Below, one piece after another: positions 8,705-16,635 of a stretch of DNA of 64,000 nucleotides. The first letter of the stretch is position 1, and every line of letters starts with the position of its first letter. Below the pieces are notes generated by a model, which was not told the DNA's origin, searched no databases, and was given only the letters and a program-made list of their open reading frames with translations. Source of the stretch: an uncultured Tessaracoccus sp. (GTDB taxonomy: Bacteria > Actinomycetota > Actinomycetes > Propionibacteriales > Propionibacteriaceae). The translations under genes and the position numbers were made by a program. Location: the NCBI RefSeq assembly GCF_947286155.1, contig NZ_CAMYPD010000008.1:1-64000 (forward strand), in the 5' to 3' direction.

Positions 8705-10231
8705 CTAGCCTCCGATCAGGTCCAAGATCGGGCCTTGTACGAAGTAGATGATGAACATCGCTGCCACCACGTACATGAGCGAGTGCACCTGCTTCGCCTT
8801 CCCCATCACGACGTTCAGGAACACGTAGGCGAGGAAGCCAACGCCGATGCCCGTTGCGATCGAGTACGAGAACGGCATGAAGATGATGGTGAAGAACGCG
8901 GGGATGCCGAGCTCAGGCTTCGTCCAGTCGACTTCCACCACCTGCGAGATCATCAGGAACCCGACGAAGGCCAGCGCCGGAGACGCCGCTTCGGAGGGCA
9001 CCATGTTGATGATGGGCGCGAGGAACATCGAGGCGATGAACGCCAGCCCCGTCACCACCGACGCGAAACCAGTGCGCGCACCTTCACCCACACCGGTGGT
9101 GGACTCCACGAAACAGGTATTCGACGACACCGAGCCAAGACCACCAGCAATCGCGCCGAACGAGTCAACGAGCAGAATCTCCGTGGGGCGCTCGGGCATG
9201 CCGTTCTCGTCGAGCAAGTCGCCCTCAGATCCCACAGCCACGACGGTGCCCATGGTGTCGAAGAAGTCCGCCAGCAGCAGCGAGAAGACGAGCACCACGA
9301 GCGACAGCGTGCGCGTGAGCGAGAACTCGCCGTTGGGGAAGAATGCGCCGATCATGTCGACGTTGCCCAGCAGCGAGAGGTCGGGCAGCTGGAAGTCGCT
9401 GAGCTTCGGCACGTTGAGCGACCACCCCGTCGGGTTGGCGCCGTCGGGGCCTTGCGGGCCCACCTTGGCGAGGGTTTCGATGATGATGGCGAGCACCGTC
9501 GAGGCGAGGATCGAGATCAGGATGGAGCCCTTCACCTTGCGGGCGTGCAGTCCGATCAGGAGGAAGAATCCGAAGAGGAAGACGAACACCGGCCAGCCCA
9601 CGAGCGACCCGTCGATGCCGAGCGATACGACGGTGCCCCCGCCGGGCCGCACCACGCCAGCGTTGATGAGGCCGACGAAGGCGATGAACAAACCGATGCC
9701 GACGGAGATCGCGCTGCGCAGCGCCGGGGGTACGGCCTTGAACACCGCCGTGCGGAAGCCCGTGAGCACCAGCACTCCGATGAGGATGCCTTCCCACACC
9801 ACGAGGCCCATGGCCTGACCCCAGGTCATTTGGGGAACGAGCGTGTAGGCGACGAGCGCGTTAAGGCCGAGGCCGGCGGCGAGGCCGATCGGGAAGCGCC
9901 CGATGACGCCCATGAGGATGGTGAGGACGCCGGCGATGAGTGCTGTCGCAGCTGCCACCATGCCGATGGACGTGGAGACGGCGGCGGCGTCGACCTCACC
10001 GTTCACCATGCGCGGCGCACCCGAGATGAGGTTGCCGTTGATGTCGGCGGAGGTGCCGAGGATGAGGGGGTTGAGCGCGATGATGTAGGCCATCGCGAAG
10101 AATGTCACGAGCCCGCCGCGCACCTCGCGCCCCACCGTCGATCCACGACGAGTGATGCCGAAGAAGCGGTCGAGGCTCGACTGTTCGGGGGATGTTTCAG
10201 CAACAGGAGAGTTCGTAACCACGGAGGGCAT
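8705..10231 (-). CDS. NCS2-family purine-type permease (AzgA/PbuG-like)
   Basis: 508 residues from ATG 10231 (MPSVVTNSPVAETSPEQSS), with about 12-14 membrane segments. The FFAMAYIIALNPLILG motif, LAAGLGLNALVAYTL and the FFDTMGTVVAVG segment identify the AzgA-like branch of NCS2, whose characterised members import adenine, guanine or hypoxanthine with protons. A longer in-frame extension upstream (to 10423) is Arg/Gly-rich and unlike the family, so I reject it. It is monocistronic and ends at the family A hairpin. The exact purine preference cannot be read from sequence. Confidence 0.88.
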   Translation of the reverse strand: MPSVVTNSPVAETSPEQSSLDRFFGITRRGSTVGREVRGGLVTFFAMAYIIALNPLILGTSADINGNLISGAPRMVNGEVDAAAVSTSIGMVAAATALIAGVLTILMGVIGRFPIGLAAGLGLNALVAYTLVPQMTWGQAMGLVVWEGILIGVLVLTGFRTAVFKAVPPALRSAISVGIGLFIAFVGLINAGVVRPGGGTVVSLGIDGSLVGWPVFVFLFGFFLLIGLHARKVKGSILISILASTVLAIIIETLAKVGPQGPDGANPTGWSLNVPKLSDFQLPDLSLLGNVDMIGAFFPNGEFSLTRTLSLVVLVFSLLLADFFDTMGTVVAVGSEGDLLDENGMPERPTEILLVDSFGAIAGGLGSVSSNTCFVESTTGVGEGARTGFASVVTGLAFIASMFLAPIINMVPSEAASPALAFVGFLMISQVVEVDWTKPELGIPAFFTIIFMPFSYSIATGIGVGFLAYVFLNVVMGKAKQVHSLMYVVAAMFIIYFVQGPILDLIGG

Positions 10232-10303
10232 GGTATCGCTATGGGCCCGGACAAGCACTTCTGGGTGCTCATTCCTGCGCCCCAAGCCGGTACAGTTGCC
10301 CTC

Positions 10304-10852
10304 ATGCATTCCTCGAGGTGGCGCAGGCACGGGGCGGCTGCGGCGGCGTGTGCCGTCGCGCTGGCGCTCGGCGCCTGCTCCGACGGGCAATCTCCCTCGT
10401 CGCCTGGCTCCACCACACCGCACCCTGCGCAGCCCCCGTCGCCTGCCCAGCCGGCGACGCCGTCGGAGGCACCGTCGCCGACGCCGTCTCCTTCCGACGA
10501 GCCTGCTCCTACACCGTCGCGAACGGCGAGCTTCGGCGGGACGCTACGTCTGACCCTCGGCGAGGTGTCCGGGGAATATGCGGACGTGGTGTGCGAGACG
10601 TCCACCGGCCTCGACGTGGCCGCGGCGGCGGGTTCGCTCGAGGGCGTGCAGTTCACCGTGGATGCTTCCGGGGAAGTGACCGGCCTTGTCATCACGCTGC
10701 CCGACGGGGTCACCGCCTTGGTGGGCGAGAACGTCGGACGGGCCACCTTCACCGGCGACAAGCGACGCTTCACCGTGCGGGGCGAAGCGGTGACAGCCGC
10801 TGACGGAAAGACGAAGCCGCTCGCCTTCAACATCGAGGGCAGCTGCGCGTAG
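10304..10852 (+). CDS. Secreted lipoprotein with Pro/Ser-rich linker
   Basis: 182 residues from ATG 10304. The signal peptide MHSSRWRRHGAAAAACAVAL leads to the lipobox ALGAC. Then comes a linker of about 50 residues rich in Pro, Ser and Thr (PTPSPSDEPAPTPSR), followed by a compact domain of about 100 residues ending KPLAFNIEGSCA. The domain, with paired Cys (VVCETS and EGSCA), resembles the lipoprotein-antigen-like beta-rich domains common in actinobacteria, but I do not recognise a named family. Divergent from the permease by 72 bp. Confidence 0.72.
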   Translation: MHSSRWRRHGAAAAACAVALALGACSDGQSPSSPGSTTPHPAQPPSPAQPATPSEAPSPTPSPSDEPAPTPSRTASFGGTLRLTLGEVSGEYADVVCETSTGLDVAAAAGSLEGVQFTVDASGEVTGLVITLPDGVTALVGENVGRATFTGDKRRFTVRGEAVTAADGKTKPLAFNIEGSCA

Positions 10853-10866
10853 CCGCGCAGCGTGGG

Positions 10867-11652
10867 CTAGTCGAAGAGCATGGTGTCGACGCCGATGGTG
10901 TCGTACATCGGCGCGGGCAGCTCTCGGGCTCGCGAGCCTTCGACGACGTCGGAGTGTCCGCCGCAGCCGTGGTCAAGGTGCACCACCTTGGCATCCGACG
11001 GGGAGTATGCGTTGGCGCACGCACCGAACAGTGTGCCCAATGAGCCGCGAAGCGGCACGAAATACCCACAGGTGCCACAGTTGGCGGGCGCTTCGCGGGA
11101 GCCTTCGTCGGAGGGCCCGGGTGCCCCGCGCAGCCACCGTTCGGCGGCTTGGTCGCGGCCTTCGAGTGACAGCACGCGCTCGCGGCCCAGCCCGAGTTCG
11201 GCCACCGTCGTGCGCAGCTGCACCCACTCGTTGGGGTCGGCGTCGGCGGGGAGGTCCGTCGCGGCGAAGCCGGGTTCGAGGCGCGGGTCGTTGTCGGGGG
11301 TTGCCATGAGCAGGCCGGGCGCGATGTCGCCGGGCTCGATGCGATCCTCCCACGGCACCCACTCGGGCGCGACGAGGGCGCCTTCTTGCGGGCTCAGCGA
11401 CACCTCGTTGACGGTCGCCTTCTTCGCACGCGAGGCGCGCACGAGCGTCACGGCCCACACCCAGTTGGGGTATCCGGCGAGCTCGCAGGCGAACGTGTGC
11501 GTGGCGATGCGGTCGCCCACCTCGGCTTTCACTCCGAGGTGTTCTCCGACGGCGTCCGCGCCGGAGACTTCCTCCGCGGCCACGCGTGCCATGTCGACCG
11601 CGTCCGCGACGATTTGGTCGAGCTTCGGTGCGCGAGTTTTCGCAGCTGCCAA
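10867..11652 (-). CDS. DUF3027 family protein
   Basis: 261 residues beginning MAAAKTRAPKLDQIVADAVD. It carries the conserved DUF3027 core (FACELAGYPNWVWAVTLVRA, VNEVSLSPQEGALVAPEWVP, WEDRIEPGDIAPG) and a C-terminal segment with CGTCGYFVPLRGSLG and CANAYSPSD, plus DHGCGGHS, which could bind a metal. The family is essentially actinobacterial and of unknown function. It directly follows a cold-shock gene, with 1 bp between that stop-to-start pair, an arrangement recurring in actinobacteria, so a link to RNA metabolism is plausible but unproven. Confidence 0.85.
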   Translation of the reverse strand: MAAAKTRAPKLDQIVADAVDMARVAAEEVSGADAVGEHLGVKAEVGDRIATHTFACELAGYPNWVWAVTLVRASRAKKATVNEVSLSPQEGALVAPEWVPWEDRIEPGDIAPGLLMATPDNDPRLEPGFAATDLPADADPNEWVQLRTTVAELGLGRERVLSLEGRDQAAERWLRGAPGPSDEGSREAPANCGTCGYFVPLRGSLGTLFGACANAYSPSDAKVVHLDHGCGGHSDVVEGSRARELPAPMYDTIGVDTMLFD

Positions 11653-11653
11653 G

Positions 11654-12037
11654 TTACTTCTCCAGTTCTTCAGCGACGCGGCGCAGCACCTGCGCGGCCT
11701 TCGTCGCCATCTTCGGGTCAGGGTGGCGGTTCGCGCGGTACCCGTTGCCGAGCCCGTCGAGCATCTGGATCAGATCTTCGACGATCACCGCCATCTCCTG
11801 CGGTTTCTTGCGCGATGCCTTCGACAGCGACGGCGGCTGGTCGATCACGGTGACGTTGAGCGCCTGCTCGCCGCGACGGCCGTCGATGACACCGAAATCT
11901 ACTCGCTGGCCGCTATGCAGCGCGGCAACACCGTCGGCGAGCGCAGTGGAGCGCACGTACACGTCGCCACCGCCGTCTTTAGTAATGAATCCGAAGCCCT
12001 TCTCCGCGTCGAAGAAGCGCACCTTTCCGGTAGGCAC
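11654..12037 (-). CDS. Cold-shock domain protein with C-terminal extension
   Basis: 127 residues from GTG 12037 (PTGKVRFFDAEKGFGFITK after the start). The nucleic-acid-binding motifs KGFGFI (RNP1) and DVYVR (RNP2, normally V-F-V-H) are present, covering residues 1-65. An extra helical tail of about 60 residues (VIVEDLIQMLDGLGNGYRAN through VLRRVAEELEK) follows, as in actinobacterial CspB-type two-part proteins. A longer upstream frame is basic and unlike the family. Probably an RNA chaperone, co-transcribed with the DUF3027 gene. Confidence 0.88.
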   Translation of the reverse strand: MPTGKVRFFDAEKGFGFITKDGGGDVYVRSTALADGVAALHSGQRVDFGVIDGRRGEQALNVTVIDQPPSLSKASRKKPQEMAVIVEDLIQMLDGLGNGYRANRHPDPKMATKAAQVLRRVAEELEK

Positions 12038-12086
12038 GTCGAACCCCACTTTCCTACGATGTTCGACCTCCCAGTCTACCGAGCAC

Positions 12087-12839
12087 TCAGAGAGACTGGA
12101 AATGTTCCTTGTAGCGCAGCTTCGAGGCTGCCTTTTCGTCCACGACGACGATCGCGTCGGGGTGGAATTGGAGCAGCGACGCAGGGCAGACCTGGCTGAC
12201 GGGGCCCTCGACCATCGCGGCGATGGCGTCGGCTTTGCCTTCACCTTGAGCGATCAGCACTGCGCGGCGGGAGCGCATGATGGTCGCGGGGCCTTGCGTG
12301 ACCGCGTGGGTGGGCACTTCGTCGATGGAGTCGAAGAATCGAGCGTTGTCAGCGCGGGTTTGCTGCGTGAGTGGGACGACGTGGGTCGTGGCCGCGAACG
12401 AGGTGAACGGCTCGTTGAAACCGATGTGGCCGTTGGCGCCGATGCCGAGCACCTGCACGTCGATGCCGCCGGCTGCTTCGATGTCGGCGTCGTACTGGGC
12501 CGCGGCGGCGTCCATGCCATCGGCGAGACCGTCGGGGACGTGCACGTTCTCGAGCTGCATCCCGAGCGGCTCGGTGACAGTGCGCTGGATGACCGCGTGG
12601 TAGCTCTCGGGGTGATCGTGCGGGATACCGACGTACTCGTCGAGCGCGAAGCCCTGGACGGCGGAGAGCTTGAGGCCGTCTTCGCGCGCCATGCGCGCGA
12701 GCTCGGCGTAGAGGCCCAGCGGCGAACTACCGGTGGCTAGGCCAAGCACCGGATTCTGCGATGCGCGCAGCGCCTCCGCGACGAACCTGGCCGACACGTT
12801 CCCAACTTGAAGGGCGTCTGGGCAGATGACTACTTGCAC
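12087..12839 (-). CDS. nagB: Glucosamine-6-phosphate deaminase
   Basis: 250 residues. Converts glucosamine-6-phosphate to fructose-6-phosphate and ammonia. The substrate loop LGLATGSSPLGLY, the FALDEYVG aspartate, and the catalytic GIGANGHIGFNEP (His and Glu of the active site; Asn in place of E. coli Asp141, common in Gram-positive NagB) are all visible. Length is slightly shorter than E. coli NagB (266) because the C-terminal allosteric tail is missing. No nagA neighbour occurs here, so the gene stands alone. Confidence 0.95.
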   Translation of the reverse strand: MQVVICPDALQVGNVSARFVAEALRASQNPVLGLATGSSPLGLYAELARMAREDGLKLSAVQGFALDEYVGIPHDHPESYHAVIQRTVTEPLGMQLENVHVPDGLADGMDAAAAQYDADIEAAGGIDVQVLGIGANGHIGFNEPFTSFAATTHVVPLTQQTRADNARFFDSIDEVPTHAVTQGPATIMRSRRAVLIAQGEGKADAIAAMVEGPVSQVCPASLLQFHPDAIVVVDEKAASKLRYKEHFQSL

Positions 12840-12952
12840 GGTACTCCTGACTCTCTATCTAGCCCCTAGCCTAGGCCGAACACCCAGGCGAGGTCGACGA
12901 GGCGTCGACTTGCGGCACTGGCGCAGCGCCGAGTGCCCCGTAGAATAGGTGC

Positions 12953-13624
12953 ATGGCCAGCTGGAAAGACGGAGCGGCGTACGCCCCCATCGAACGCCCC
13001 GACGGTTTTGCCACGCCCCATGCCAGCCCGCTCAGCGTGGCCGAGCCGCCCGAGCAGGCGACGCCCGGGGCTGTGCCGCGACCTGCTACCATCCAGCCTG
13101 TACCGGTTCCGCCCCTCGACGGTGCTGTGCGGGCCGCGAAACCGTCCCGCGATCCTCAGACGCCGTTCGCCGTGCAATCCGCATTGATGACCTCCGTGCC
13201 GATGCTCAGCGACGGCAACCGCGACCCAATGGCACCGTACGCCGTCACGACGGCCGCCCCAGTGTCGGTGCCCGACGCGCCTCCCCCACCGCCGCCTCAT
13301 GCCGTCCCGCTGCCCCTGTCGCCAGCGCAAGGATCGACGTCGCAGGGGTCGGCGAACATCCTGCTGTGGTTATGCGCGGGGATGTGTCTCGTCGGGGTAC
13401 TGCTGCCCGCGGGCGCGCCGATTCTCATGGTGCTGGCGGGTGTGCTGAGCGTGTTGCGCGTTGAGACCGCAAACAAATTGGGTGGCGCGGTCGTCGGGTT
13501 GGGTGCGACGCTGCTCGCCATCCAGCTGCTGTTGCCACTGGCGGATGTCTCCCCGCTGTCTCGCCTCGCGGGGCTCGGCTTCGGCATCGGTTTTGGCGTA
13601 CTCGCCACGCACAAGTCCGCCTGA
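12953..13624 (+). CDS. Proline-rich membrane protein, function unknown
   Basis: 223 residues. The first about 135 are disordered and Pro/Ala-rich (including PPPPPPHAVPLPLSP). The last 85 hold two or three membrane helices (ILLWLCAGMCLVGVLLP, GAPILMVLAGVLSVL, GAVVGLGATLLAIQLLLPL). The disordered cytoplasmic-N plus membrane-C plan is common in actinobacterial envelope proteins. No domain recognised. Repeats begin 20 bp after its stop. Confidence 0.65.
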   Translation: MASWKDGAAYAPIERPDGFATPHASPLSVAEPPEQATPGAVPRPATIQPVPVPPLDGAVRAAKPSRDPQTPFAVQSALMTSVPMLSDGNRDPMAPYAVTTAAPVSVPDAPPPPPPHAVPLPLSPAQGSTSQGSANILLWLCAGMCLVGVLLPAGAPILMVLAGVLSVLRVETANKLGGAVVGLGATLLAIQLLLPLADVSPLSRLAGLGFGIGFGVLATHKSA

Positions 13625-13644
13625 TCAGCGACTGGATCCTGGCC

Positions 13645-13733
13645 GATGGTTGAGCCGCCCGCGGAGCGGGCGCGTCGAAACCACGTCCGTACCCGATGGT
13701 TGAGTAGCGCCGAAGGCGCGTATCGAAACCATC
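13645..13733. repeat. Two GGTTGAG...CGAAACC palindromic repeats
   Basis: Copies at 13645-13683 and 13695-13733. Each has the form GATGGTTGAG-N-hairpin-TCGAAACCATC, with a variable GC-rich inner stem (CGCCCGCGGAGCGGGCG; AGCGCCGAAGGCGC). This is the abundant dispersed palindrome of the genome; further copies are listed below. Confidence 0.85.
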
Positions 13734-13748
13734 CTCACGACCGCGATC

Positions 13749-13825
13749 TAACCCAATATCCACACGCGTTTGCTACAGAGGGCGGTTTCGCCTTGTTTTG
13801 GGAAACCCGTGTGGATATTGGGTTA
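13749..13825. repeat. 77-bp nested palindrome, family B copy 1
   Basis: Outer arms TAACCCAATATCCACACG (13749-13766) and its perfect complement (13808-13825), with an inner hairpin GGCG-GTTT-CGCC (13781-13792). Copies at 33242-33318 and 55424-55500 are also exactly 77 bp. The terminal TTA here supplies the stop codon for the leftward vapC remnant. Confidence 0.85.
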
Positions 13826-14340
13826 GCTCCGTCGCCTCCTCGATGGCCGGGCGCGGCGCGCCCGCCCCAGATGGTTGAGCTGGCCCGAAGGGCCGAGTCG
13901 AAACCATCGCCGGCAGGCATCACAGACCGAGCACAGGAACGATGCCTCCAGACCGACAAAAGCGTCGGGATTCCGGGTGATGAGCAACATGCCTTCGGCC
14001 GCCGCGACGGCTGCGATCAGCAGATCGGCCAACCGTCGACGCGGGTGACGACTCCGCGCGCGAGCAGCGGCATACACGTGACCGTAGGCGCGAGCCGCGG
14101 AAACCCCGAACGGGATTGGTTCAAAGGTCGCTTCGACGCGTTGAAGCCTGTCTTGTCGACGTGCCCGCTCGAGAGGATCGGCGGTAGCTGCAGGCCCGGC
14201 CGTCAGTTCAGCCAGGGTGACCGAGCAGATAGCGAGCTTTCCCGGAAGCTTCCCTGGCTAAGCAGTATCGAAAGGTCGATGACTGCAGAGGTGTCGAGCA
14301 ACGCGGTCGGATGCTCCGCCTCACGCCCGCGGCTCAGCAT
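13823..14340 (-). pseudogene. Frameshifted vapC (PIN-domain toxin)
   Basis: The ATG at 14340 overlaps the end of phd and opens a frame reading MLSRGREAEHPTALLDTSAV then IDL, the PIN N-terminus with the first catalytic Asp. That frame stops at 14203. A different frame picks up at about 14265 (KLPGKLAICSVTLAELTAGP), continues through LERARRQDRLQRVEATFEPI and RRRLADLLIAAVAAAEGMLL to ITRNPDAFVGLE, the rest of a VapC. So one frameshift lies within about 14265-14290. The normal C-terminus after VGLE is replaced by translation through a repeat (13870-13907) and ends on a TAA furnished by the 77-bp palindrome. Toxin presumed inactive unless the shift is a sequencing error. Confidence 0.75.
13870..13907. 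repeat. GGTTGAG...CGAAACC palindromic repeat
   Basis: GATGGTTGAGCTGGCCCGAA then GGGCCGAGTCGAAACCATC. It overlaps the 3' end of the vapC remnant. Confidence 0.8.
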
Positions 14341-14575
14341 CCTGAATCACGGCGCCATCGATGTCCTGCATGAACGCATCGCTGTCGATACTGGGGGACC
14401 CTGCAAAGTTTCGCTCTACGATGCTGAGATCCACAACCCTCGCACGGTGCAGAGGAACGACCTCGGCCACCGGGCGTTCGTGACGAGTAACCACGAATGA
14501 CTGGCCTTCGTCGACAGCGCGCAGAATCCGCGCACTGTCATTGCGCAGTTCCCGCTGACTGATGCTCTGGGCCAT
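14321..14575 (-). CDS. Phd/YefM-family antitoxin
   Basis: 84 residues from ATG 14575 (MAQSISQRELRNDSARILRA). The N-terminal dimer/DNA-binding domain with SISQRELRNDSARILRAVDEG and FVVTRHERPVAEVVPL is a textbook Phd/YefM. The acidic C-terminal tail (SDAFMQDIDGAV) would wrap the toxin. It overlaps the following vapC frame by 20 bp. A 17-bp palindrome sits immediately upstream. The antitoxin appears intact although its toxin is frameshifted. Confidence 0.88.
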   Translation of the reverse strand: MAQSISQRELRNDSARILRAVDEGQSFVVTRHERPVAEVVPLHRARVVDLSIVERNFAGSPSIDSDAFMQDIDGAVIQDAEPRA

Positions 14576-14584
14576 GCGCCCCAC

Positions 14585-14601
14585 GTAGCACGCAGTGCTA
14601 C
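14585..14601. promoter_or_regulatory. Palindromic operator of the phd-vapC operon
   Basis: GTAGCAC-GCA-GTGCTAC, a perfect 7+7 bp palindrome 9 bp upstream of the phd ATG. Type II antitoxins of this family repress their own promoter through such sites. Confidence 0.6.
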
Positions 14602-14637
14602 ATCACTTTACGGGTGATTGAACGCCGTCCTGACCCA

Positions 14638-14677
14638 GGTGGTTGAGTAGCGAGCGAAGCTCGCGTATCGAAACCAC
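14638..14677. repeat. GGTTGAG...CGAAACC palindromic repeat
   Basis: GGTGGTTGAGTAGCGAGCGA then AGCTCGCGTATCGAAACCAC, between the divergent phd and RHH antitoxin promoters. Confidence 0.85.
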
Positions 14678-14684
14678 ACCCGTC

Positions 14685-14703
14685 TGGTATCACGTTGGTA
14701 TCA
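14685..14703. promoter_or_regulatory. Direct-repeat operator upstream of the RHH-doc pair
   Basis: TGGTATCA occurs at 14685-14692 and 14696-14703, an 11-bp period (one helical turn), just before the start codon at 14711. Ribbon-helix-helix dimers typically bind such tandem half-sites, so autorepression is likely. Confidence 0.5.
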
Positions 14704-14710
14704 TCACGTT

Positions 14711-14914
14711 ATGGCGATGACACTTCGACTGACGGAATCCGACGAGCAGGCGCTGACTGCGCTCGCGGAGGCCGACGGGGTCAGCAAACAGGAAGCCACG
14801 GTCCGAGCGATTCGCGAGGCTGCTGCGCGTCGCGGACACCAGGCACACGTCGCAAAGGCTTCCGCTCGCGTCCGCACTCGATACGCCCAAGTCATCGAGC
14901 GTCTCGGACAGTGA
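14711..14914 (+). CDS. Ribbon-helix-helix antitoxin of the Doc module
   Basis: 67 residues. The MAMTLRLTESDEQALTALAE start is a CopG-type ribbon-helix-helix (a short beta strand then two helices; VSKQEATVRAIREAAARRG is helix 2). The C-terminal tail ASARVRTRYAQVIERLG would contact the toxin. Overlaps the next gene (GTGA, 4 bp). Pairing an RHH protein with a Doc toxin, with no Phd-type partner, is common in actinobacteria. Confidence 0.83.
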   Translation: MAMTLRLTESDEQALTALAEADGVSKQEATVRAIREAAARRGHQAHVAKASARVRTRYAQVIERLGQ

Positions 14915-15294
14915 TCACCTATCTGACCACCGAGGACCTGCTGGCGCTCACGGCAGACCTCGGCGTCGGCCCGGTCCGAGACCTGGGCTTGATCGAGGCC
15001 GCTGCCCACCGACCGGCCGCCTCGCTCTGGGGCGACGACGCCTACGCGTCGCTGGAGCTCAAGGCCGCTGCGCTCTTGGACTCGCTCGTCAACAATCATC
15101 CGCTGGTGGACGGCAACAAGCGTCTCGGGTGGCTGGCGGCTCTGGTGTTTCTCGATCTGAACGGAGTCTGGATCGAGGCTCCAGACGACGACGCGTACGA
15201 CCTTGTCATTGAGGTCGCGAGCGGTCACGTGGAGCTGGCTCGCATTGCCGACGCGTTCGCCAGCTGGTCTCGGACGTCACCGGCTAGCGAATGA
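14911..15294 (+). CDS. doc: Doc-type toxin (Fic/Doc family)
   Basis: 127 residues from GTG 14911. The catalytic motif NHPLVDGNKRLGWLA matches Doc H-x-F/L-x-D-G-N-K-R. VRDLGLIEAAAHRPAASLWG and LELKAAALLDSLVNNHPL are the family helices. Doc proteins phosphorylate elongation factor Tu (not AMPylation), which stops translation. Length is typical (about 125). No frame damage, so this module looks functional, unlike its phd-vapC neighbour. Confidence 0.9.
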   Translation: MITYLTTEDLLALTADLGVGPVRDLGLIEAAAHRPAASLWGDDAYASLELKAAALLDSLVNNHPLVDGNKRLGWLAALVFLDLNGVWIEAPDDDAYDLVIEVASGHVELARIADAFASWSRTSPASE

Positions 15295-15362
15295 GGAACC
15301 ATCCACATCAGGCCCGACGACCCGATCTCCCCGTAGCGTGAAAAACACAGAGGGAGATCCCG

Positions 15363-16273
15363 ATGACTCAACAGCCACCGAACGACCCATACCGCAACTC
15401 TGTTCCACCACCGCAGCAACCACACTGGCCACCACAGGCTCCGCCCGGGCAGCCGTTCCCACAGGCGGGGCAACAGCCGCACCCACCCTCAGCAGCCCCC
15501 ATACCCTCAGCAGCCCGGCCCCTGGCAGGAACTCCGGCAACCCGGCATTGTCTCCGGCGCGGTCAAAGACGGCATGAAGAGCTGGGCAAAGGAGAAACTC
15601 ATCACCTACGGCATCATGGCGGCGATTGTGCTCCTCGTTGCTGGGCCCGTATTCCTATGGTCGATGTTCGGTCGCAGCAGCGGAGGCCCGGCATCGAGCA
15701 CTACTCGCGACGACGCGCCCGCCGCGACGAGCGCCGCCACCCCCTGGCGAATCTAAGAGAGGCGAGGACTCCTCCTCGGATCAACCCGCAGACGCCGGCG
15801 TCCTGCAGTTCACACTCCCGGATGGATGGAGGACGGAGAAGAACGAGGCGAGCGAATCCGACATCTTGGAGTATCAGGTCAGCCAGGGCGACACGTGGAC
15901 CATCCTGTTGGCCGGATGCAAGCCTGTCGAGCAGGACATGACGCTTTCCGAGCGCTGCGAAGACGCTATCGAGTTCGAGGCATCCGGAGAGCAGAGCAAC
16001 GTCGGGCCTGTTTCAATCAGTCAGTCTGGCGACGATGCGGTCAAGTGTGCAGTCTCCGTGAACGACGCCGTGACGGGCGGGCAGGAGGCCGTTGTCACGT
16101 ATTACTTCCTGCAGCAGCCGGGTGAGGATCGCTACATCGAGATGCGGCTCAGCGGCCCTACCCCGACGAACGACCTCGACATCAGCCCAGCGGACGTCAG
16201 GAAGACCCGCGACGAAGGACTCAAGATCGTCCGCGGCACCGCCTCCGCGGCTGGGTTTGATATCAATCGCTAG
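15363..16273 (+). pseudogene. Pro-rich single-pass membrane protein broken by two frameshifts
   Basis: One gene is readable across three frames. The 5' part starts at ATG 15363 (MTQQPPNDPYRNSVPPPQQP), with a GGGAG Shine-Dalgarno. Near 15480-15495 the frame moves by +1 to YPQQPGPWQELRQPG...KSWAKEKLITYGIMAAIVLL, the membrane helix. Near 15735-15745 (a run of five C) it moves again by +1 to KRGEDSSSDQPADAG, then the exported domain LQFTLPDGWRTEKNEASESD through DEGLKIVRGTASAAGFDINR. Both shifts have the same sense. The joined product would be about 300 residues: Pro-rich N-terminus, one TM, and an extracellular domain rather like PsbP/lipoprotein LpqN-type folds. Either a pseudogene or assembly errors. 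Confidence 0.7.
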
Positions 16274-16336
16274 CGTCCGATCCCGCACCTCGGTACGCCC
16301 ACTCCATGGGCTACTCGACGACCGGGAGACCGAACG

Positions 16337-16376
16337 GATGATCAGCCGCCGCCGAAGGCGGCGAGTCGAAGTCATC
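16337..16376. repeat. Dispersed palindromic repeat (variant)
   Basis: GATGATCAGCCGCCGCCGAA then GGCGGCGAGTCGAAGTCATC, a diverged member of the GGTTGAG...CGAAACC class. Confidence 0.7.
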
Positions 16377-16383
16377 CTGCACA

Positions 16384-16468
16384 AAAACTGCAAAACTCGC
16401 CAACAGTCGCAACGCTCTCCGCTCACGCAAGCGTGAGGCACTCAACTAATGGCAAGTTTTGCAGTTTT
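16384..16468. repeat. Nested hairpin element, family C (85 bp)
   Basis: Arms AAAACTGCAAAACTCGCC (16384-16401) and GGCAAGTTTTGCAGTTTT (16451-16468), one mismatch. The centre holds a perfect inner hairpin CTCACGC-AA-GCGTGAG (16422-16437). Same plan as families A, B and E with unrelated sequence. Confidence 0.7.
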
Positions 16469-16485
16469 CTCAGCCGACCCCCTCA

Positions 16486-16617
16486 TCTCGATACGGCGAC
16501 TACGTCGCCTACTCGATGGCCGGTTGTCCGCCGCCCCGGAGGTTGAGTAGCCCCCGGAGGGCGCGTATCGAAACCTCGCTGCGTCTCGATACGGCGACTA
16601 CGTCGCCTACTCGACGG
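16486..16617. repeat. Three clustered GGTTGAG...CGAAACC palindromes
   Basis: Copies at 16486-16519 and 16584-16617 share the core TCTCGATACGGCGACTACGT-CGCCTACTCGA. An opposite-orientation copy lies at 16538-16577 (GGAGGTTGAGTAG...GTATCGAAACCTC). Together with the copy at 16337 and a shared CTACTCGACGACCGG at 16311 and 16636, they fill the whole gap between the broken membrane gene and the NUDIX gene. Confidence 0.8.
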
Positions 16618-16635
16618 TCGGGGGAAGGCACGGGC

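Noticed and set aside
8735..10852. Long + frame across the NCS2 permease
   Set aside because: Only its last part (from ATG 10304) has a lipoprotein signature; the first 520 codons are antisense to the permease.
13749..13825. Inverted repeats as termini of an insertion sequence
   Set aside because: The 77-bp element has no room for a transposase, and none is found between any two copies.
15363..16273. Programmed ribosomal frameshifting
   Set aside because: No clear slippery heptamer or stimulatory structure was seen at either break; decay or sequencing error is simpler.
16486..16617. Possible CRISPR array (repeated similar units)
   Set aside because: Only three units, in mixed orientation, each itself a palindrome, with no uniform spacers and no cas genes.
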